A DNA stretch of 64,000 nucleotides from Carallia brachiata (taxonomy: Eukaryota > Streptophyta > Magnoliopsida > Malpighiales > Rhizophoraceae). The notes under the pieces were generated by a model. It was not told the DNA's origin, did not search any database, and worked only from the letters and a program-made list of their open reading frames with translations. The stretch covers positions 5,446,466 through 5,510,465 of the forward strand of contig JADCRB010000043.1 in the NCBI GenBank assembly GCA_021464245.1. The letters are read 5' to 3'. This document shows, piece by piece, positions 22,856 through 34,896 of this stretch. Positions within the stretch are counted from its first letter, which is position 1. Each line of letters opens with the position of its first letter. The position numbers and the translations under genes are program-made.

Positions 22856-25609
22856 TTCAAAGCAGCTGCTATTTGATATATTCATTTGGATGTGATGTAT
22901 TGTGGACTCAAGACTGGTTCTTTGCTCAATCAATTTTTATTGTTGACCAGCAAATACGAATTAGGGCTGATAATCGAACCTTATGCAATGTACAGTGTGT
23001 GCTTGGCTGGTGTATCTGTCGTCCAATCAGTTATGTTACTCTTATAACCAGTTAGTGGTAATTCTGTCAACATTGTCACTAGTTCTTGCATGCACCTGTT
23101 TTTGTTTTTTTCTAATCTGCTAATCTACATATTTAGTTAGAAGGTAACCGTGAAGGAGGCCGTGAAGGAGGCAATGCCCTAAAATGTTTGAAAAGCTGAT
23201 AATAACAATTTAATGCATGAATTGTGGAGGTATTTGGTTGGATTATTATATGCTTTAGGGCATAATTGATTTCAGTTAGCTAATATTCTTTGTACCCTTT
23301 ACTGGTTCTGATGCCTTTAGCTGGCAATGGTAAGGTAGATGAAACCATAATTCTCTTTCCTAGGCATTGGGATCAGGGGCTTTCATTTTTGCTTGTTAAG
23401 TACACACTGGTGCTGTAGAGGACCCAGTTGGGGGCAACAGAAGCTGGAATCCATCTCTAGCAGAATTTCTCTGTATAATGAGATGATGGGCACTACTGTG
23501 CCTGTCAACTGAGAATTGAAACCTATCCAAACAACTAAAGAAAAGTTATTTTCTTTCATACGAGTTCCTGACTTACAATTTTCAATCTTATAATTTTCCT
23601 TCTCACCCCTTTCCAAATCTAAACGAAGTTAGTGTTAATTCCAAATTTAAGAACGAGGTTTTGTCTGTTGGGGTTATGTTATGACGGGTGTTAAGTACCA
23701 TTTGGTTATAATTGCCGACTTGAGCTAGTCTAAAAAAAAAAAATTGAAAAAAGCAAACGGATAAAGAAATGAATCTTCTAGCCTTCAGGCTTGGCTGGCA
23801 TGGCCAGTCTTCCAAGTTTTTGTTTTTAAATCTCATAAATTATTAAGATGCGACCCAAATGATTTATTTTTTTTTTCCAAGCGGTGTGCTTTTTTTTTTT
23901 AGGTCTAATAATACTCTAATAGTGAATTTTTCTTGTAAAAGAAGTTGAATAAAGATGTCAACAACAAAAAAAAAATTAATTTTAAATCAAAGATTTGATA
24001 ATTATTATGTCTGGAAGTGATTACAAAATGATTACAACCTCCGCCGTAGGGAGTGCTCTTTCTTTTTTGTTCGGATTTGTAGTCGTTGTTTGATACTGGA
24101 TCTTTCCATGAGTATGGTTAAGGAGAAGAATAAAAAATGATAACAAAATGAAAGCAACTGGGCCAAATGGAAAATAAAAACAGCCTGGTAAAAATGCTCA
24201 TTAGGCCATCGTTCATAGATTCTCATTAGCCCCATATTCAATTGATCTGTTAGACTTTTGCCATCAAATGATAGGTAAGAAAATTGTAAATCAACCAATA
24301 GACGTTAATTCAGATAGTAAGGGTCTGAATTCGTTTAATTAGGATTTTCGATTTCGAGTCTTGAGAATGCAGTCGCATTAAATACCTGCTGGAAGACCTT
24401 TACCGTCATTCAGAGTCCTACCTGAATCGGTCCATATTAGTCGGTCCAGATTAGTCAGTCTAATAAATTGGATATAAGCGATCTAAACAAAAAAAAATTG
24501 CAAATCAAAATATTAAGTATAGTCTAGTAATGACTAAATTTAAAATTTTGATTAAAATTTAATATTTAAACTTTAGACCTCACTTATAAAAAATATCCCC
24601 TTCTCACTCCAAAGAATAAAGAAAAAAGAAAAAAGAAAACTGTGAAACAAATGTGGATTAGAATTTAGAAAGGAAACAATCCATCTGTTTGGTGAAGCCA
24701 TGCCAAACAAAGTGCAGAAAAATGAAAATAAAAGTTTCTGTCGGACCCACCGTATTTCGGTCCCACAGATTTGGCTAAGAAATGTGGGAGAAAGTAGAGC
24801 AGATCACTACAATTTGTTACAAAATTGTGAAGCCATCCATAATAATTGCTTGTTAAGCGCCCAAACCTCATTATTTGTACACTCAATTTCTCTTCTCTTC
24901 TCATCTAATTAAGCAATTAATGTTGTAATCCTTTATTTTGATCCACAATCAAAGCCCTTCATGATCAAAATAAAAATAGAGTGGCGGATGACTTATCATT
25001 CGATTTCAAAGAATTCTCTTTTCCTCTCTGTGGCATCGAGTAATGGTAGTCGCGGATCAGATTTGATGGCTTTATAGAGCATTCTACATCCAAACGCCAA
25101 ATAACCGTCTCTGTAAAATTTAATTTGCAATCAATCTATTAGCATAGCAACACAGTTATGAATTGGTTGCGGGCTAGTTGAGATGGTATGAACTGTATAG
25201 ATATCATTTAACTCATCTTTCATACAAATATTGTCCTAATATTCTTTTTTAATTAGTAGAAGTGATGGTAGCTTATCATTAAAAAAGGGCACGTAAGAAA
25301 AAGGTTCGAACTCTAAATCTCCTAATTGAAGACGCACGTTTTCAATTATTTTAATTAAAGTGAATTTTCATTGTTGCAATATTCTCACAAGTCACAAGTG
25401 TATCTAACTAGAACCAAACATGTATTGTTAACAAGCAAATCTAATATAGAATTCACTTAAGATATAAAAAAAATACATTATCACTAAGATTTCAGCCAAC
25501 ATTCATGATGGTTTAATTTAATGGTCATAAAGTTATAATATTTTCAAAATTGTATACATTGCATTTTTTAAATTGCATGGTCTTTTTTTTAATAAACATC
25601 AAATAACAA
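22856..25609. other. intergenic DNA, no gene
   Basis: CRIPT 3' flank followed by AT-rich DNA. At 24300-24500 a patch of normal GC content with short repeats (TCGGTCCATATTAG / TCGGTCCAGATTAG) ends in an A run and might be a small retroposon, but no pol III boxes were convincing. No frame matches a known family. Confidence 0.55.
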
Positions 25610-26085
25610 CTATTGGTCGGTGAAAACATGAATGAGAGTAGCTTCTCGTACTCCACAAGCCCTCAAATTTGCAAAGTCATCAGAAATGTAATGCCCTCGA
25701 TTATTGAACACACAAAGTTTCATCCTTTCCACAGGAATGGGAACAAAATTAATCCGAATCAACTCCTTAAAATACCAAACTTGGATATCAAGATTTGTCA
25801 TCAAGGCGTATCTGCTACCTGGGTCGTTTGGTTTCATGATGTATACGCAAGCTTTAAGATCAAGAACAACGGCATCACCATCCCCAACACCATAATAGCC
25901 TAGCAATGGCCTCCAATCTGTGTTCAGCCGCCTTCCACTGAAGAATAGGTCCTGTCTCTCTATGGAGAAGCCAAGCTGCGCACAAATTCTCGCTTTCAGG
26001 TCAACAACAGTGGCAGTGATTGGTAGCTCCAATAAGAATCTCTGCCCGAAAAGATGATGAACAATGGTGACCTTTATATGGCCAT
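25610..26085 (-). CDS. double ubiquitin-like domain protein, start codon lost or unresolved
   Basis: The - strand frame encodes two ubiquitin-fold segments. The first runs from IKVTIVHHLFGQ through TVVDLKARI, LFFSGRRL and LLGYYGVGDGDAVVLDL, the pattern of beta1, alpha1, the I/L-F-x-G-R/K strand and YGV-x-DG. The second starts near VYIMKP and ends ACGVREATLIHVF. A TATA-like ATTTATA complement lies at 26191-26197. The frame is open upstream only to a TAA near 26110 and contains no ATG before the domain. The ATG at 26085 is out of frame and meets TAA after three codons. A splice acceptor-like TTCCTCAG lies just upstream, but no donor at a workable distance was found. Either an upstream exon was missed or the start has been broken by an indel, making it a pseudogene. 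Targets are unknown; it lacks a C-terminal diglycine, so conjugation is unlikely. Confidence 0.55.
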
Positions 26086-26190
26086 TGTCGCTTTCGACTG
26101 AGGAATAGCAATTTTTTTATGGTGATGGAAGATACGATACTTGGAATCAAACTCGTTTTCTATGCCATGAGGACCCTCCGTACAGGAAGT

Positions 26191-26197
26191 ATTTATA
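26191..26197 (-). promoter_or_regulatory. TATA-like box upstream of the ubiquitin-like frame
   Basis: On the - strand CTATAAATA lies about 110 bases upstream of the first ubiquitin-like residues. Position and sequence suit a plant promoter, which supports the frame having been a real gene. Confidence 0.4.
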
Positions 26198-26795
26198 GAT
26201 AGGAAAAATCTTAGTACATTCACTTAGGTAGCTTGAAATTAACATTAATGATATTGTCATTAAATTCGTAAAAAAAATAAAAAATATAGATAAATTGTAA
26301 AATGTGTATTAATTGTATAATTATTTATTATTACATATTTGAAGTTCTGTACTATTATTTTTATAATAATTTGAATTTTGACTATTGATGGTTTTAAGAA
26401 AGTCAATCTAATCAGATATATTCATGACGGTAGAATTTTTATCAGGTTGGCAATAAAGGAGCTTAATATCTGATATGTTGTGCATTAATTTCTTAGAGAA
26501 ACTTATGTTTGTTCACTTTATTTGTATGGATACAATTTTTTCTTCTTGTTTTTTTTTTTTTTTTTTGATTTGGTATGGATACACTTGCCACATGATTTTT
26601 AATGCTTTCCATTTTGGATTTTTTTTTTTGGTTTGAATAGCAATGTGCATTCATTCATGTAAACCATTAAAAGATGGCAAAATAACAAAATTGGTTCTTC
26701 AAGTAAGAACCACAAAAAAAAATTCTCCTGTACAAGGTTATCGCTGCACACCCGCTCTCCAACAAAAATTATGAGCAGGTGTACGGACAGAAGCT
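26198..26795. other. intergenic DNA
   Basis: AT-rich, with T runs at about 26550-26568 and 26620-26630. No feature recognised. Confidence 0.5.
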
Positions 26796-27493
26796 ATAAA
26801 TAAAAATTAAAATCTCATATAAGAAAGAAAAATTAAGTTTTATTTGTGTATAAATCTATATATTTCTTATTCTTTATAAAAATAAAAGACCTATAAGAGG
26901 TCTTATGCAACGCAGACCTAAACTCGATATAAGCGGGCCTATGAGATCCTACGCAGTAGATCGGATTTGACCAATCTACCCCTGAACCCAATTTTTTTTT
27001 AGACCTTTCAGAGATTTTGGTTAAATTAGCTGTTTTTAACTAACCGTTTTTTGACTGTTGGAAAGTCAGTTGTTACAACAGTTACAGATTATTGAAAAAT
27101 TAGCCGTTGTGACCATTAACCCAACCTTAATGCTATTATTCTTCTTTATATGACTTTATACCTAGACCATTATAAAAAAACCAATTAGCTTTTTTCAAAA
27201 TACAAAACACTAACCATACTTTATTTCTCCCTACCTACTTTCTAAAATTTATTGGGCTATTTAAACTTGTGATGTTTATATAACCTCACTTGTAAAGTGC
27301 ATATTAATGGAAATGTCTGTCGTATTTTGAGAGGATAGTTGCTATCATACATGTTGCACTGTAACTACTTTATACAGGGGGCGCAAATATATTCTTAAGA
27401 ATAGTACTTCTGCACGCTTCAAATTTTATATATATTTTTTATTTTATTTTGTTGCATCCATATTTTATTTATTTTTTCCTATTATTTCCAACA
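26796..27493 (+). mobile_element. LTR relic related to the solo LTR at 2587-3345
   Basis: The sequence follows 2587-3345 block by block: CCTATAAGAGGTCTTATGC, then GCGGGCCTATGAGATCC, CGTTTTTTGACTG, GGGGGCGCAAATATATTC, TTCTGCACGCTTC, and an end ATTATTTCCAACA. The first 80 or so bases of the other copy, including TGTTGGAAT, are missing. No primer-binding site follows the CA end, so it is a truncated solo LTR. Confidence 0.75.
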
Positions 27494-27920
27494 ACTATAA
27501 GTTAGAAAATTTTAAAGTTTAAGTTGATTGATACAAAGAAAACAAGATGTGAAAGATTAATGTCAAGCCATATCAGTACATGTTCTAATGTGTCTAGGGA
27601 ACTTGACCTTGAAATACATACTTAAGGTCCTGTAAATGTTACAACTGGCATTTTCTTTGTATCATTATGGATAGTTCTTCTATACGTTTTAGATTTTATA
27701 CATATCCCTTATTTTATTTTGTTACATCCATAGTTTATTAATTTTTCTCTATTATTTCTAACAACTGTAAGTTAGAAAATTTTCAAGTTTTAAGTTTATT
27801 GATACAAAGAAAATAAGATGTGAAAGATTAATGTCAAGGTACATCAGTACATGTTTTAATGTGTTTAGGGAACTTGACCTTGGAATACATACTCAAGGTC
27901 TCGTAAATGTTACAACCGGC
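27401..27920. repeat. 270-bp tandem duplication spanning an LTR end and its flank
   Basis: Units start at 27401 (ATAGTACTTCTGC) and 27671 (ATAGTTCTTCTAT). Each contains the last about 90 bases of the LTR relic, the ACAACT..AAGTTAGAAAATTTT junction, and then non-LTR flank up to TGTAAATGTTACAAC. The duplication therefore happened after the LTR insertion. Unit divergence is visible throughout. Confidence 0.85.
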
Positions 27921-28079
27921 GTACACCATAAGTTTAGCCCTAATGAATATTTTATCGAAGACACGAAACTCATCACCTAAAACAAAACGATCGATACTTT
28001 TACTATATGCTTCTTAGCTTTATTTTTTTTCATTTTTGATCTTGTGGTAGGCGTTAGCCTTTACAATAAGAACTTAATC

Positions 28080-28797
28080 CATAACAGAAATTTGACAGGG
28101 CCACTGCATACCTTGGATGTTCTGATCCAACCAGTCTTTGATACCATTCAGTGGAGAAGACCATTCATGCATTTTAACCGATAATTGAAGCCCAAGGTTA
28201 GCGAGAAAATCGGCAACATGGTTGCCTTCACGAAAAGGGTGAGTTAATCAAACACTCCAGCTTTTTGAAATCAGCTCCCTGCATTTGTTGACTATGTTGG
28301 CGTGTGGGTGCATTATAGAGACACCAGACTTTAAGGCTTCAAAAGCCAACTTCGAATCCATTTCCACCCATAGGTGCTCCACATGTAATTGCCAAGCCAT
28401 CTCCAAGCCTTTCTAAGCACCTCATAGTTCTGCAAGAAAAGCAGAGCACACCCCCATGTTCATAGAGAACCCCCTCAACCAGCATACACGATAGTCTCTA
28501 AAAATTCCACCTACATTAGCACGGCCAGGATTTCCTAGCGAAGCACTATACGTATTCAGCTTGATCCAGTCAAAAGCCGAAGGACTCCAGCCAGTCATCA
28601 CATCTAATTTCTTCCGGGTTGGGGCATCTGCATTAATTGTTGAGAGATGACCACTGTTCTTAGCAAACCACCGTTTAATAAAGCTTATACTGCGGTGGTT
28701 CAACCTTGTCCCATTAAAAACATGATCATTGCGCCAGCGCTAGATCCACCAACAAGTGGAGACGAAGAGAGCTGGCCAATGCACTTCACCTTGCACA
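28080..28797 (-). pseudogene. LINE RNase H domain
   Basis: The - strand reads W-W-I and R-W-R-N (linker after zf-RVT), then DWIKLNTYSASLGNPGRA, GGIFRD, GVCSAFLAEL (28703-28422), and later HPFREGNHVADFLANLGL (about 28240). This is the plant LINE RNase H domain with the catalytic D changed to Y in the LNTY position (usually LNTD). Cut at 28797 by the copia element. Confidence 0.8.
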
Positions 28798-29226
28798 TGT
28801 TAGAATATTACCAATTAGTATTCTTTGGAGTAGACTAAAAGAATGTTTACGTTAAGGAATATTATTAATGTGATCCAATTAATAAGGAAATAATTAATTA
28901 AATCAATCTTGTCCGTTGATCTCAGTATTGATGGACATACTGAATTAGGTCTAAAAAACCCTAAAGTTTTGTATATATATAGTTGGTCCTCTCTCTACCT
29001 CCATATACACAAAAACTCCATCTATAACGTGTGATTACAGTAAAAGGTCAGGAGAGAGAAATCGGTTATAAGGTTACGAAAGGTCTTAATCTCTATTCTG
29101 ACGCATGATGACTATGTCTTCCGCTAACTCAGGTATATCGTTTATCGTTTATTATATGATTTTATTCAGTTTCAAGATTCTAAAATTATATTTGATGATT
29201 GATTAGATTCATGTTTAAATCTAACA
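28798..29226 (+). repeat. 5' LTR of copia element
   Basis: 429 bp, TGTTAGA...TCTAACA. A TATATATATAG run at about 28971-28982 is the likely U3 TATA box. Where it differs from the 3' LTR by transition, it carries the A or T base in 11 of 12 cases. Confidence 0.95.
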
Positions 29227-29228
29227 TG

Positions 29229-29240
29229 TGGTATCAGAGC
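29229..29240 (+). promoter_or_regulatory. primer-binding site (initiator tRNA-Met)
   Basis: TGGTATCAGAGC two bases after the 5' LTR is the canonical plant copia PBS. Confidence 0.92.
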
Positions 29241-30598
29241 ATGTGTTATGAAATTGAATAATTTTCTATATATGATAAATTACGTTTATACTTGATTAAT
29301 AATTATTAGTTGCCGCTGTAAATATATAGCGGACTGTCCCCTCTGGTTCGGTTGATATTTAACCAATTTAAGAAGAGAAAGTTGACCCATAAAGTATTTG
29401 TTTCCTCTCGGTGTTTGACGTGTATGGCCGAAGATTGCATCATCAATTTGCAATATTTGATGGGACATAACGTGAAATTTGATGATATTTTATAAATTAT
29501 AATTGTTTAAGGTCATTGTCCGTGAAAGGTATTTAATTTGCCTCGGCCATTAAGAAACGTTTTGAAGGGACGATTTTAATTGTAAAATTATTTTACATGG
29601 TAACATGTTTTAATCGATCAGTCGTCTGAAATAGTAAAATCAATTTTAATTGATTGTTAAAGGGACGGTATTAATGATGTTCAATAAATAAATAAAAATA
29701 AAATAAAGGGATTGAATATTGTTTTGGCCAATTAATGGTCTTGAATGTACGGTGACCAAAAGAGGTTTTATAAAGTCTTAGCCGATTACTAGTCGTAAGC
29801 AGGGACGACCGTAAAGGATCAAAGTGGTTTTTGCAATTATCTCAAAGGAACAGGCGGCCGTATGGATTGTTTGTCTGTTAATCAATCTTATACACATCTA
29901 AATCCTTTGGTATGACAGTAAGTTTCTTTCAGACTGCATGATGAAAAAAAATTAAATTTATGTTCTAAACCCTTTATATATAAAGTACATTTGTTTATTA
30001 TTATGCATGAATCTATTTTATTGTTTAAGTTGTTGTTACAATATTAAAAAAAAAAATGGATTCACCAGATAATCAATTATGAAAGCATGTATATTTTATG
30101 AGTATTGTTATGCATATATGGATGATGATTAAATTAAATTCATGCATATATTATGTTAATAGTTTTGTAGTCACCAAAGTGACCAAACTAGAATGATTGG
30201 TTAAAATGTGTGTATAATTATATTTATAGTTTGTTAGTCACCAAAGTGGCCAAACTAGTATGTTCGATGACACGCATAAATAGTCATTTATCCATGATTA
30301 TAATGAAATACCATAAAAAAAATGATTGGATAAATTGACGTTACTAATTATTAGAACTACAGGATTTACCCAAAGGTAAATTATTATTCTGTGATTAGTA
30401 AAGTAATCGAGGTATATTAGTATTTTTAGTTGAATATATTTGTTTATCCAAAGATATCAAATATATTTAATTGAAAAAATATTTAATTACCTATTAATTG
30501 ATTATATGGTATTTACTTATGATAGTATATTATAGTATTTCCCAAAGGAGAACTGTAATATGTTTCAATTGTTCATTGAATCCGACTTATGATTAATT
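29241..30598 (+). other. untranslated leader of copia element
   Basis: About 1.36 kb between PBS and gag with no coding signal, long for a copia leader. It contains a repeated block GTCACCAAAGTGACCAAACT (about 30172) and GTCACCAAAGTGGCCAAACT (about 30238), and recurring GGGACG phrases near 29570, 29650 and 29800. These could be packaging or structural RNA elements, or simple duplications. Confidence 0.6.
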
Positions 30599-31435
30599 AT
30601 GAGCATTTATTGTGCAGCTATTTCCGTTCAGTCGCATGCTTCCTCTGTTGTTGTGTTCAATGGATTGAACTTCTCTGAATGGCGTGAACAAGTCAATTTC
30701 CACTTAGGTGTTATGGATCTTGACTTGGCACTATTAACAGAGAAGCCTGCTGCTATTATTGACTCAAGCAGCGAGGCAGAGAAGTTACATCATAAGGCAT
30801 GGGAACGAAGTAACAGATTAAGCCTTATGTTTCTAAAGATGACTGTTGCCAACAACATTAAGTCAACAATTCCACCAACAGAAAATGCAAAACAATTTTT
30901 GCAGTCTGTGGAAGAATGTTTCCGTTCTGCGGATAAGTCACTTGTTGGTACTCTTATGGCAGAGCTCACGACCATGAAGTTTACTGGGTCACGAACTATG
31001 CAAGAGCACATTATTGAGATGACTAATATAGTAGCAAGACTTAAGACCTTGGGACTGACAGTGGAGGACTCTTTTCTCGTGCAGTTCATTTTGAACTCGC
31101 TACCTTCTGAGTATGGGCCATTTCAAATTAATTATAACACTATAAAGGATAAGTGGAATATTAATGAATTGGTCAGTATGCTTGTTCAGGAGGAAACGAG
31201 ATTGAAAAGTCAAAAGAGTCACTCTATTAATCTCGTGGGAAAGAAAGCTGGGAAAGCCATGAAAGTCAAAGCCAACCAGTTCAAGAAAGGGAAAGAGCCT
31301 GCTCATGCTTTTCAGGCTGGAAAGAAGGAACGAAAGGGTGATACATGTCACTTCTGCAATAAGGTTGGACATTATCAGAAAGACTGCCTGAAACGAAAGT
31401 ATTGGTTCGAAAAGAAAGGTAATTTAATGCCTTAG
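30599..31435 (+). CDS. copia gag
   Basis: A 278-codon frame open from ATG. Residues 20-210 form the UBN2/gag-polypeptide type capsid domain (FNGLNFSEWREQVNFHL at the start, LVQFILNSLPSEYGPF later). A lysine-rich stretch and a CCHC knuckle CHFCNKVGHYQKDC (31347-31388) bind RNA. The stop lies where related elements usually continue into protease; the protease frame is shifted relative to gag. Gag itself shows no internal break. Confidence 0.85.
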   Translation: MSIYCAAISVQSHASSVVVFNGLNFSEWREQVNFHLGVMDLDLALLTEKPAAIIDSSSEAEKLHHKAWERSNRLSLMFLKMTVANNIKSTIPPTENAKQFLQSVEECFRSADKSLVGTLMAELTTMKFTGSRTMQEHIIEMTNIVARLKTLGLTVEDSFLVQFILNSLPSEYGPFQINYNTIKDKWNINELVSMLVQEETRLKSQKSHSINLVGKKAGKAMKVKANQFKKGKEPAHAFQAGKKERKGDTCHFCNKVGHYQKDCLKRKYWFEKKGNLMP

Positions 31436-31437
31436 TA

Positions 31438-34400
31438 TGTTTCGAATCAAATTTTGCTGAAGTTCCTCATAATACTTGGTGGCTTGATTCTGGTGCTACT
31501 ACTCATGTATCCAATATGATGCAGAGATTCATTACGATCCAAACCACAAACCCAACTAAAGATTTTTCTCTCTATGAGAAATCGTATGAAGGCTCCAATT
31601 GAAGGCATAGGGACTTATCGTTTGGTCTTGGATGTGCAAGTTTTAGTTTATATAAGAATACTCATATTATTGGTTCTGGTATTCTTATTGATGGTTTATA
31701 TAAATTGAAACTTGACAATGTGTTTGTTGAATCCTTACTTTATGTACATTATACTGGAATTAAATGTAGTACGATGGATGAAAAATTTTACTTACTTGTG
31801 GCATAAATGTCTGGGTCATATATCCAGAGAAAGATTGATGAGATTAGTAAGCAATGAGATTCTCCCGAATCTAAATTTTACTGATTTTGGAATGTGTGTA
31901 GATTGCATTAAGGGAAAGCAAACTAAACACAGTAAGAAAGGAGCCACAAGAAGCACCCAGCTTCTTGAAATTATACACACCGATATATGCGGACCGTTTG
32001 ACACTCCAGCCCTTAATGGAGAAAAATATTTCATCACCTTTATAGATGATTTTTCACGTTATGGTTATGTCTATTTGCTTCATGAAAAATCTCAATCATT
32101 AGATGCCCTCGAGGTATTCGTAAAGGAGGTTGAAAGGCAATTAGACAGAAAAGTGAAGATTGTAAGATCTGATAGAGGTGGTGAATATTATGGCAAATAT
32201 AATAATAGTCAGGGCAGTGTCCAGGTCCATTTGCGAAATTCCTCGAAAGTCATGGCATATGTGCACAGTATACTATGCCAGGCACACCTCAGCAAAATGG
32301 TGTGGCAGAAAGGCGGAATCAGACATTAATGGATATGGTTAGGAGTATGTTGAGTAACTCCTCTTTACCCAAATTTTTGTGGATGTATGCACTCAAAACC
32401 GCAAATTATTTAATTAATAGGGTTCCTAGTAAGGCAGTTCAAAGTACCCTATTGAACTATGGACAGGAAAGAAACCTAGTTTAAGGCACCTGCATGTTTG
32501 GGTTGCCCAGCGGAAGCGAGGATTTACAATCCACATGAAAAGAAATTAGACTCTCGAACGATCAGTGGTTACTTTATTGGTTACCCAGAGAAGTCTAAAG
32601 GGTATATGTTCTATTGCCCAAACCATAGTTCGAGAATTGTAGAAACTGGAAATGCAAGATTTATTGAGAATGATGAGGTTAGTGGGAGTAATGAACGCCA
32701 AGAGTGGAAATAAAGGAAATAAGGGTAAACGTTCCTTTACCCATAACAGTTCCTTCATCCATTACAACACCAAATGTTGTTCCAGAAATGGAAGAACTTT
32801 TGGATGAAGAAATACTCCCTGAAGAGACTAACCCACCAATGAATAATGCATGAACCACAAGAAGTAGCATTAAGAAGATCTCAAAGAGAAAGGAGATCAG
32901 CTATTCCTAACGATTATGTGGTTTATTTGCAAGAGTCAGATTTCGATATTGGAATCAATAAGGATCCAGTTTCATTTTCACAAGCCATAGAAAGTACTGA
33001 ATCTGATAAATGGGTTGATGCCATGAAAGAAGAGTTGAAATCCATGGAAAAGAATAAAGTCTGGGATCTCGTCGAATTGCCAGAAGGTTGTAAAAGAGTT
33101 GGTTGTAAATGGGTCTTTAAGACCAAACGCAACTCAATGGCAATATCGAACGATATAAAGCTAGACTTGTTGCCAAGGGTTATACTCAGAAGAGTGGCAT
33201 TGACTATATAGAGACTTTTTCTCCGGTCTCGAAAAAGGATTCATTAAGGATAATTATGGCTTTGGTGGCTCAATATGATTTGGAGTTACACCAAATGATG
33301 TGAAACCGCCTTTCTTAATGGAGATCTCAAAGAGGAAGTTTATATGGATCAACCTGAGGGTTTTTCCATAAAAGGAAAAGAACAGTTGGTGTGTAAATTA
33401 AAGAAGTCAATATATGGACTGAAACAAGCTTCCCGACAATGGTATATTAAGTTCAATGATATCATTACATCTTTTGGTTTTAAGGAAAACACTGTTGATC
33501 AGTGTATATACCAAAAGATCAGTGGGAGTAAGTTCATCTTTCTAGTCCTATATGTTAACGACATTTTGCTTGCTGCTAATGAATTGAGTATGTTGCATGA
33601 GACTAAAGATTTTCTCTCAAAGAATTTTGAAATGAAGGATATGGGAAAGGCATCCTATGTGACAGGAATAGAGATATTCCGTGACAGATCACAAGGAATG
33701 TTAGGTTTGTCTCAAAAAGGCTACATCGAGAAAATTCTATAGAGGTTTAATATGAATAAGTGTTCACCTGGGATTGCTCCTGTACAGAAGGGTGACAAAT
33801 TCAGTCTCATGCAATGTCCCAAGAATGATGTGGAACGTAAGGCAATGGAGTCAATTTCCATATGCCTCTGTTGTTGGTAGCCTGATGTATCTGCAAACTT
33901 GCACTAGACCGGATATCAGCTTTGCGGTCGGAATGCTGGGCAGATATCAAAGCAATCCTGGAATGGATCATTGGAAAGCTGCAAAGAAAGTAATGAGGTA
34001 CCTGCAAGGAACAAAGAACTACATGCTCACGTACAGAAAATCCAACCTTTTAGAAGTGATTGGATATTCGGATTCAGATTTTGCTGGATGCCTTGATAGC
34101 AGAAAATCCACTTTTGGTTATCTGTTCCTATTAGCTGAAGGAGCAATTTCATGGAAAAGTGCGAAACAGTCTATCATTGCTTCATCCACTATGGAAGCAG
34201 AATTTGTAGCATGTTTTGAGGCTACAATTCATGCATTATGGCTGCGGAACTTTATTTCAGGACTTGGGGTTGTCGACACCATTATCAAGCCGCTGAAAAT
34301 TTACTGTGATAATTCTGCAGCAGTATTCTTCTCTAAGAACGACAAATACTCAAAGGGTGCCAAGCATATGGAATTAAAGTATTTTGCCGTTAAGGAGGAG

Positions 34401-34535
34401 GTTCAGAAGCAGAGAGTGTCTATTGAGCATATTAGTACGGATCTCATGATTGCAGATCCTTTAACAAAAGGTTTACAACCTAAGTCTTTTAGAGCACATG
34501 TTCTTAGGATGGGACTTGGTTGTATTGATGATTGA
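31438..34535 (+). pseudogene. copia pol: protease, integrase, reverse transcriptase, RNase H, several frameshifts
   Basis: Protease DSGAT lies at about 31486. The integrase zinc region (LWHKCLGHI, CVDCIKGK) and core (IHTDICGPF, VRSDRGGEY) run in one frame to about 32200; NGVAERRNQT is in another from 32275. Reverse transcriptase spans about 32985-33745: KWVFKTKR, then a stop-bounded break near 33211, then KSIYGLKQASRQWY. The active site is YVND at 33551-33562, where copia enzymes have YVDD. RNase H (YSDSDFAGC, ASSTMEAEF, YCDNSAA) is in a third frame from 33774 to the stop at 34535. At least five frame changes occur, so no full polyprotein can be made. Confidence 0.9.
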
Positions 34536-34885
34536 TATGTTATGCTTGTAATAACACTCTGAGCTCATTTATGTGTTTCTGATATACATTATGTTTTCCT
34601 GTTATTATAATTGTGTACACTTAAAGTTTTAAGTTAAAGGAAAGTCTTGATGAGACATTATTGTGGACCATTATGAATTGTGTTTCATATATATACCTTA
34701 TGAGCCTGATATGGTAATCTGCAAGTGTTGTGGTATATGGAAGGGAGTATTCTGAATTAATAGAGTATGACCGCCATAACTCGCACTAAACAGTTTATAT
34801 ATTGTGGCATTATGATGAACGACAAGAGATTGGTTATTATCGTCATTTGCGCATAACGATTAAAGTAATGAATTATAATCGGATC

Positions 34886-34896
34886 AAGTGGGAGAA
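34886..34896 (+). promoter_or_regulatory. polypurine tract of copia element
   Basis: AAGTGGGAGAA directly precedes the 3' LTR, the normal plus-strand primer site. Confidence 0.8.

Noticed and set aside
30790..31372. Two - strand frames opposite copia gag
   Set aside because: Antisense shadows of gag.
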